Below are positions 6,197 through 10,118 of a stretch of 10,118 nucleotides of DNA, one piece after another. The notes beneath the pieces were generated by a model that worked only from the letters and a program-made list of their open reading frames with translations, did no database searches and was not told the origin of the DNA. Source of the DNA: Clostridia bacterium (GTDB taxonomy: Bacteria; Bacillota; Clostridia; Oscillospirales; CAG-272); contig JAFNZX010000015.1 in assembly GCA_017382615.1 (NCBI GenBank), forward strand, positions 1 through 10,118, in the 5' to 3' direction. The position numbers and the translations under genes were made by a program. Each line of letters begins with the position of its first letter. Position 1 is the first letter of the stretch.

Positions 6197-7495
6197 ATGA
6201 GAGAAAACAGAATGATTGATCTGCAGCGCTTTGCTGCAAATACCAACGTGATGGGTACTGAGGGCACTATCGACGCAGTGGCAGGTACGACTGTTGCGTA
6301 CAATGCAGGCATGGGTCTTTCCGAAGAAATGAAGACCTACTATTCCGATTATCTGATTGACAATGCCGAGCCCGCACTGGTGCACGACATGTTCGCGCAG
6401 AAGCACAAGATTCCGCAGGGGGGCGGTAAGACGGTACAGTTCCGTCGTTACAATCCGCTGCCCAAGCTGACTGAGCCCATCAAGGAGGGCGTTACGCCCG
6501 TAGGACAAAGCATCAGCATGGAGGTGCTGGAGGCGACCGTGGCGCAGTACGGCGGTTACGTAGAGCTGACCGATCTGCTTATTTTGACCGCGATTGACAA
6601 CAACCTTTGCATGGCAACCAAGCTGCTTGGCTCACAGGCGGGCAGAACGCTGGACACCATTACCCGTGAGGTGCTTGCGGGCGGTACCAACGTACAGTAC
6701 GGTGAGAATGCGGTGTCTGCAAGATATCTGCTGACGGGCGGTCAGCAGAGCGGTAACCACTATTTGACCGTTGACGCCATTCGCCGCGCGGTGCGCTTCT
6801 TGAAAAATCAGAACGCAGAGAAGATCAAGGGCAGCTATATTGCAATCGTGCATCCCGATTGTGCGTACGATCTGATGAGCGATCCCAACTGGAAAACGCC
6901 CAATCAGTACGCAGATCCTGCCAATATCATGGAGGGCGAGATCGGTAAGATTGAGGGCGTCAGATTCATTGAATCCAGTGAGGCGAAGGTGTTCCACGCA
7001 GAGGATCTTGCCAAGAATTCGCGCACGTTGCGCATCAAGCACAGCGGTGGCTATACCGGTGCAAACGTGGTTGCCTTTGAGGGTGGCAGCGTTAAGTCCG
7101 GTGAGCTTGTGGGCAGAACGCTGCTGATCGGCGATACCAGCGTATACGTTGGCTTTAACAGCGCGAGCGAAATGACGCTGTACAGCGACAGCACCAAGAC
7201 CATGCTGGCATCGGTTACCTGCGATGACGGCACGATCATCTACCCCGGTGAGGCAGGCGCGCAGGGACGTGACGTGTATGCAACGCTCGTGTTTGGCGAG
7301 AATGCTTACGGCACGACCGAAATTACGGGCGGCGGTCTGGAGCTTATCGTCAAGCAGCTGGGCAGCGCAGGCACTTCCGACCCGCTCAACCAGCGTGCAA
7401 CCGTGGGTTGGAAGGCAACCAAGGTGACCGTGCGTCTGGTTGAGGCGTTTATGGTCAGAATTGAGACTGCCTCCACCTTTGACGACAACGACTGA
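6197..7495 (+). CDS. Major capsid protein, N4-gp56 family
   Basis: The 432-aa protein matches the N4-gp56-type HK97-fold capsid family. Supporting features are VAYNAGMGLSEEMKTYYSDY near the start, FAQKHKIPQGGGKTVQFRRY, the EGVTPVGQ and QYGGYVELTDLL strands, and a C-terminal part with RDVYATLVFGENAYGTTEI, KQLGSAGTSDPLNQRATVGW and KATK. AAAGGA sits upstream of the ATG. Residues about 266-352, before YATLVFG, look like an inserted beta-rich domain that may decorate the shell surface. The first residues, MRENRMIDLQRFAANTN, resemble the L27-type Prp cleavage leader, with predicted cut F12-A13. This would be the most abundant phage protein, and its gene is followed by a GC-rich hairpin. Confidence 0.95.
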   Translation: MRENRMIDLQRFAANTNVMGTEGTIDAVAGTTVAYNAGMGLSEEMKTYYSDYLIDNAEPALVHDMFAQKHKIPQGGGKTVQFRRYNPLPKLTEPIKEGVTPVGQSISMEVLEATVAQYGGYVELTDLLILTAIDNNLCMATKLLGSQAGRTLDTITREVLAGGTNVQYGENAVSARYLLTGGQQSGNHYLTVDAIRRAVRFLKNQNAEKIKGSYIAIVHPDCAYDLMSDPNWKTPNQYADPANIMEGEIGKIEGVRFIESSEAKVFHAEDLAKNSRTLRIKHSGGYTGANVVAFEGGSVKSGELVGRTLLIGDTSVYVGFNSASEMTLYSDSTKTMLASVTCDDGTIIYPGEAGAQGRDVYATLVFGENAYGTTEITGGGLELIVKQLGSAGTSDPLNQRATVGWKATKVTVRLVEAFMVRIETASTFDDND

Positions 7496-7511
7496 TTTAC
7501 ATAGCAAGCAT

Positions 7512-7540
7512 GCCCCGAGGAGGATAAGCTTCCTCGGGGC
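7512..7540 (+). promoter_or_regulatory. GC-rich intercistronic hairpin after the capsid gene
   Basis: A perfect 10-bp stem, GCCCCGAGGA (7512-7521) with TCCTCGGGGC (7531-7540), encloses a 9-nt loop 16 bases after the capsid stop. There is no T-tract; instead the next gene's ribosome binding site (AAAGGAG) follows within a few bases. It is therefore unlikely to be a full terminator. It may protect the 3' end of a processed capsid mRNA or tune translation of the next gene. Confidence 0.75.
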
Positions 7541-7554
7541 GGAAAGGAGAAATA

Positions 7555-7815
7555 ATGAACACACAGACCGCACAGCAGGCTTATTTGGAGGAGTATATTG
7601 CCATTAAGCTGTTTAAGGATAACGAACGCTACAAGGATGACGTATACGTAGCGATCAATGGGAAAAACTGCGTCATCAAAAGGGGAGAATGGGTCAAGAT
7701 CAAGCGCAAGTACGCACTGGTGCTGGATCAGTCCGAAATTCAGGATACCAAGGCGGCGCGCCTGATGCAGGCGGAGCAAAATCGCTTTGTGGGACAGAGC
7801 GGGAGGGCTGATTGA
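7555..7815 (+). CDS. Small head-associated phage protein, unknown function
   Basis: This 86-aa protein follows the capsid gene behind a good RBS (AAAGGAGA). It reads as an N-terminal helix followed by a compact beta-rich core (IKLFKDNERYKDDVYVAING, then KNCVIKRGEWVKIKRKYALV) and a helical tail (about residues 57-86). The NGKNCVIKRGEWVKI segment resembles a recurring small protein found just after N4-gp56-type capsid genes in Firmicutes phages, known to me only by position. It could be a minor head or connector protein. No catalytic or metal-binding residues stand out. The next gene's ATG lies two bases after its stop region. Confidence 0.75.
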   Translation: MNTQTAQQAYLEEYIAIKLFKDNERYKDDVYVAINGKNCVIKRGEWVKIKRKYALVLDQSEIQDTKAARLMQAEQNRFVGQSGRAD

Positions 7816-7816
7816 C

Positions 7817-8008
7817 ATGGCAAAGACTGCAATTGGCAGCCGCTGTATGGAGAGCGCGGTGCGTTCGATGCCGACAAGCGAGTCTGTGATTATGCTGGCA
7901 CGCGCCTATGATCAGCTGGTCAAGGATCTGGAGTATGCGCTTTTGCATATTTCCGAGGAAAATCTGTCCGCCGAGCTGCGCTCGCGCCTTGAAAAGAGGG
8001 ATGCGTGA
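7817..8008 (+). CDS. Very small helical phage protein, unknown function
   Basis: The start is taken at ATG 7817, with GGGAGGG at 7801-7807 as ribosome binding site; an upstream in-frame TTG at 7787 has no good RBS. The product is 63 aa, with a short polar N-terminus and then a predicted long helix (SVIMLARAYDQLVKDLEYAL) and an acidic/basic C-terminal helix. No family is recognised. It sits where short-tailed phages usually encode a head-tail adaptor, but it is far shorter than known adaptors. Its stop overlaps the next start as TGATG, so the two are translationally coupled. Confidence 0.65.
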   Translation: MAKTAIGSRCMESAVRSMPTSESVIMLARAYDQLVKDLEYALLHISEENLSAELRSRLEKRDA

Positions 8009-9582
8009 TGCTGCCAACGTTGGAAACGACCAAAACCCATCGCTGTATTATGCAGGATTTTACCAAGGGGATCATGCACAGGTACGGCGGTGGGGAGCGG
8101 TGCGTGTTTGATTGCGAGAACGTCAGCGGTGCACAGTATCCTGCGCTTGCACCTCGTATGCCCAGACGCTCTTTTATGTACTTATCCGAGGGCGTGTTGG
8201 GGATGTATTGTGCAGACAGCCTGTATATTGCCTCGGACGGGGAGCTTTATCGGGCAGAGGGGGAAAATTCCATGCAGCTTTTGGGAACGGTCAACTATGA
8301 GCCCAAGGTGTTTGGATCACTTGGCAACGAGCTGCTTGTGCTGCCCGATTTCAAGGTGCTGGATACGATCGGACAAAATCTGTTCTCCAAGCGTCTGCGT
8401 CTTACGCTTGCAAACGTACTGGTGCATAACCAGGATTACGTGGACGAGGAAGGAATCGCGCGTACAATCAGGCGCAATACGCTGCATTGCACGGACTATA
8501 ATTTTTTGGACTTTTTTCATCCCGGGGACTCCGTGCGCATAGAAGGCACGCAAACCAACGACGGCTACTACACCGTACGCGGTGTGGAGGAATTTGACCT
8601 GCGCTTTGATGAAAAAGCATTCGTAGCGGAGGACATTGAAAAATGCATGCTGATCAAGGATGCGCCTGCACTGCAGGGGACTTGTACCTCTGAGGATCGC
8701 TTGTGGGGCTATGCCGGCAATACGATTTATGCCTGCGCGCAGGGAGAGATTGCGAACTGGTATCGCTACGACGGTGATGCACGAAGCAGCTATCGGGTAT
8801 GTGTTGCGGATAAGGGAGCGTTTACCGGATGCGTGATGCACGCAGGTCACCCGGTATTCTTCAAATCGGATTGCATGGTGGAGGTGTACGGCGATAGTCC
8901 CGCTAATTATGCACTGGTGCAGACAAGGCTTTCCGGCGTTGCGCAGGGCAGTGGTGCTTCGCTTTGCTCGGTAGGGGGCAGTATGCTGTATCTTTCACAC
9001 AACGGTGTGATGCGATGCAGCGGAGGCAGCGCAAGAGTGATTTCCGATGCGCTTGGCGTGCAGCTCAAAAACGGTGTGGCGACTACCGACGGCAGACGCT
9101 ATTATCTTTGTGCCGAGGACGAAAGCGGCAGACGCGCGCTTTATATTTACGATACCGAAACGGATGCATGGCATAAGGAGGACGATGCACAGGGCATTCG
9201 GCATCTGGGATATCTGGGCGGTGACGTGTTTGCATACTGTGACAATCACGCGGTGTATATTCTTGGGCAGGACACGACGGGACACGGCACGGCGCAGGGG
9301 GTGGTGGAATCCTACGTGGATTTCCATCCCATTACGGACAACGCACGCGGAGAGATCGTACCCGTGCGGCTGGGCTTGCGCGTATGGTGTGACACGGGAA
9401 GCACGTTGCAGCTTTTTGTCAGCTACGATGGAGAAGAGCTGCAGGAGCGCGCGACTTTGCAGGCTGTGGGAGAGCGACTTTGGTACGTGCCGCTGGCAGC
9501 GCGTGCATGTCACACGCTTGGGGTGCGCGTCAGGGGAACGGGCAATTATCGCATCTGCGCCTTGATCGGGGAGTATCAGTGA
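8008..9582 (+). CDS. Probable tail hub/nozzle protein, beta-propeller-like
   Basis: The protein is 524 aa from ATG 8008 (AGAGGG at 7995-8000 is a usable RBS; a GTG at 8005 is in frame). It is beta-rich with repeated short strands ending in turn motifs: GVLGMYCADSLYIASDGELY, EDRLWGYAGNTIYACAQGEI, GGSMLYLSHNGVMRCSGG, GGDVFAYCDNHAVYILGQ. These look like successive blades of a beta-propeller. A C-terminal beta-sandwich-like part follows (LQLFVSYDGEEL to the end). This organisation is like the tail hub or nozzle proteins of podoviruses (P22 gp10, T7 gp12), which extend the portal channel. That is a fold-level inference; sequence identity would be low. Position late in the head-tail operon supports a tail role. 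There are about a dozen cysteines, unusually many for an extracellular virion protein. Confidence 0.7.
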   Translation: MLPTLETTKTHRCIMQDFTKGIMHRYGGGERCVFDCENVSGAQYPALAPRMPRRSFMYLSEGVLGMYCADSLYIASDGELYRAEGENSMQLLGTVNYEPKVFGSLGNELLVLPDFKVLDTIGQNLFSKRLRLTLANVLVHNQDYVDEEGIARTIRRNTLHCTDYNFLDFFHPGDSVRIEGTQTNDGYYTVRGVEEFDLRFDEKAFVAEDIEKCMLIKDAPALQGTCTSEDRLWGYAGNTIYACAQGEIANWYRYDGDARSSYRVCVADKGAFTGCVMHAGHPVFFKSDCMVEVYGDSPANYALVQTRLSGVAQGSGASLCSVGGSMLYLSHNGVMRCSGGSARVISDALGVQLKNGVATTDGRRYYLCAEDESGRRALYIYDTETDAWHKEDDAQGIRHLGYLGGDVFAYCDNHAVYILGQDTTGHGTAQGVVESYVDFHPITDNARGEIVPVRLGLRVWCDTGSTLQLFVSYDGEELQERATLQAVGERLWYVPLAARACHTLGVRVRGTGNYRICALIGEYQ

Positions 9583-9583
9583 T

Positions 9584-9868
9584 ATGCCGAATGCACCCGA
9601 TTATCAAAGAGTGCTGTGCGAGGAGCGGCACGAGCGCATTGAAAACCGTCTTTTAAAGCACGGAGAGCAGATCGACTCCTTGGAAAAGTGCACCATCAAG
9701 CTGACAGAGATGGTGGACAGATACGACAGACTTGCGCAGGGGCAGGAGACACGCATTGCAGCGCTTGAGCGCAAGCCGGGGCTTTTGCTGGAGCGCGCCA
9801 TCGGATATGCTCTATCCGTTGTACTGGGCGCGCTTGCCAGTGCTTTAGCGGGGTATTTCCTCGGTTGA
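9584..9868 (+). CDS. XhlA/holin-like small membrane protein
   Basis: At 94 aa this has the two-part layout of haemolysin XhlA-type phage proteins. A soluble amphipathic coiled coil (about residues 10-63, with HERIENRLLKHGEQIDSLEK) is followed by one membrane helix (about 72-93: AIGYALSVVLGALASALAGY), ending just after it. XhlA-like proteins work with a holin and endolysin in host lysis. Here no endolysin or second holin follows before the terminator, so its role is open; it might also be a membrane-anchored virion or ejection protein. The start lies one base past the previous stop, with GGGGAG upstream inside that gene. It is the last gene of the operon. Confidence 0.8.
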   Translation: MPNAPDYQRVLCEERHERIENRLLKHGEQIDSLEKCTIKLTEMVDRYDRLAQGQETRIAALERKPGLLLERAIGYALSVVLGALASALAGYFLG

Positions 9869-9873
9869 ATATA

Positions 9874-9910
9874 AAAAGGCACGTCAAACGTTTTGCTTGA
9901 CGTGCCTTTT
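9874..9910. terminator. Strong bidirectional rho-independent terminator
   Basis: AAAAGGCACGTCAA (9874-9887) and TTGACGTGCCTTTT (9897-9910) form a perfect 14-bp stem with a 9-nt loop. It has A-runs on one side and T-runs on the other, so it can work in both directions. It begins six bases after the last operon stop. On its other side it directly adjoins the stop codon of a convergent minus-strand reading frame, so it probably ends both transcripts. Confidence 0.93.
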
Positions 9911-10117
9911 CTACTCGGGATGGATTTCCATAATTATGAAAGAATTATGTATTTCTGCTATTTCGTATTGTTTATTTGGAGAAACAATGCCTGTGATTAC
10001 GATATCTTGGTGAAACGGGATAGGGTATCTGACACATGCGTTATAAATGAGAATGCCTATGTTAGTATTTTCGCTTGCTTCAAACACCGCGGTGCGATTG
10101 CAAAGACCTGACCAAAC
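9911..10117 (-). CDS. 3' end of a convergent gene, partial
   Basis: On the minus strand an open frame enters from the right edge and runs about 68 codons to TAG at 9911-9913, directly beside the bidirectional terminator. The translated end looks like a real protein: NTNIGILIYNACVRYPIP, then FHQDIVITGIVSPNKQYEI and a final EIHNSFIIMEIHPE. The alternating beta pattern around DIVITGIVSPNKQYEIAEI could be an OB-fold-like strand set, but this is a weak suggestion. A plus-strand frame covering 9893-10111 is less convincing because it starts inside the terminator and has no ribosome binding site. The DNA here is clearly AT-richer than the phage operon, so this may be the flanking host gene, or another phage gene of separate origin. 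Confidence 0.6.
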   Translation of the reverse strand, partial: VWSGLCNRTAVFEASENTNIGILIYNACVRYPIPFHQDIVITGIVSPNKQYEIAEIHNSFIIMEIHPE

Positions 10118-10118
10118 C

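Noticed and set aside
6632..7573. Long minus-strand open frame (313 codons) opposite the capsid gene
   Set aside because: It is a shadow of the well-supported capsid reading frame, has no recognisable domain, and ends inside it. The capsid gene's codon bias explains the lack of stops.
9893..10111. Plus-strand frame after the terminator
   Set aside because: It starts inside the terminator stem, has no ribosome binding site and an odd composition. The minus-strand frame over the same bases looks more protein-like.
1..10118. tRNA genes or phage attachment sites
   Set aside because: No tRNA-like cloverleaf was recognised by eye, and no direct repeat was found between the left and right flanks.

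Overview
The window looks like a short temperate-phage-derived region, or a very compact prophage-like element, in a low-to-mid GC Gram-positive bacterium (Bacillota, most likely class Clostridia). The reasons are strong AGGAGG-type ribosome binding sites, near-consensus sigma-A promoters, tightly overlapping phage genes of the kind seen in gut Clostridia prophages, and Firmicutes-style intergenic repeats on the left flank. All names come from reading motifs; no database search was run.

Layout. Positions 1-225 are non-coding and repeat-rich: a 41-bp tandem repeat made of small palindromes, then a stem-loop element. A LexA/CI-type repressor (298-951, minus strand) follows, with a probable terminator just beyond its stop. 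Positions 952-1189 hold a divergent control region: a near-perfect leftward promoter for the repressor, a strong rightward promoter, repeated GTTWAGCAA boxes plus a dyad that could be operators, and a leader hairpin. Everything rightward from 1190 to 9868 reads as one plus-strand operon: a Cys-rich small protein, a small coiled-coil protein, terminase small subunit, terminase large subunit, portal, a Prp-type cysteine protease, scaffold, an N4-gp56-type major capsid protein, a GC-rich hairpin, two small unknown proteins, a large probable tail hub/nozzle protein and an XhlA/holin-like membrane protein. A strong bidirectional terminator (9874-9910) ends it. Beyond lies AT-richer DNA with the 3' end of a convergent minus-strand gene that leaves the window.

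How it works together. The terminase pair would drive DNA through the portal into a shell of capsid protein assembled on the scaffold. The portal type, capsid family and propeller-like late protein all point to a short-tailed (podovirus-like) particle. The phage-encoded Prp homologue is the most interesting part: Prp enzymes trim the N-terminus of ribosomal protein L27 at an LQFF-A-type site, and the capsid protein here starts with a very similar IDLQRF-A sequence. This suggests a dedicated protease-substrate pair for capsid maturation.

Unusual overall: between the repressor and the terminal terminator there is no integrase, replication gene, Cro, endolysin, recognisable head-tail adaptor or tail fibre. 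The repressor appears to control the packaging/head operon directly. This could be a decayed prophage, a satellite-like capsid-forming element, or a phage whose remaining genes lie elsewhere.
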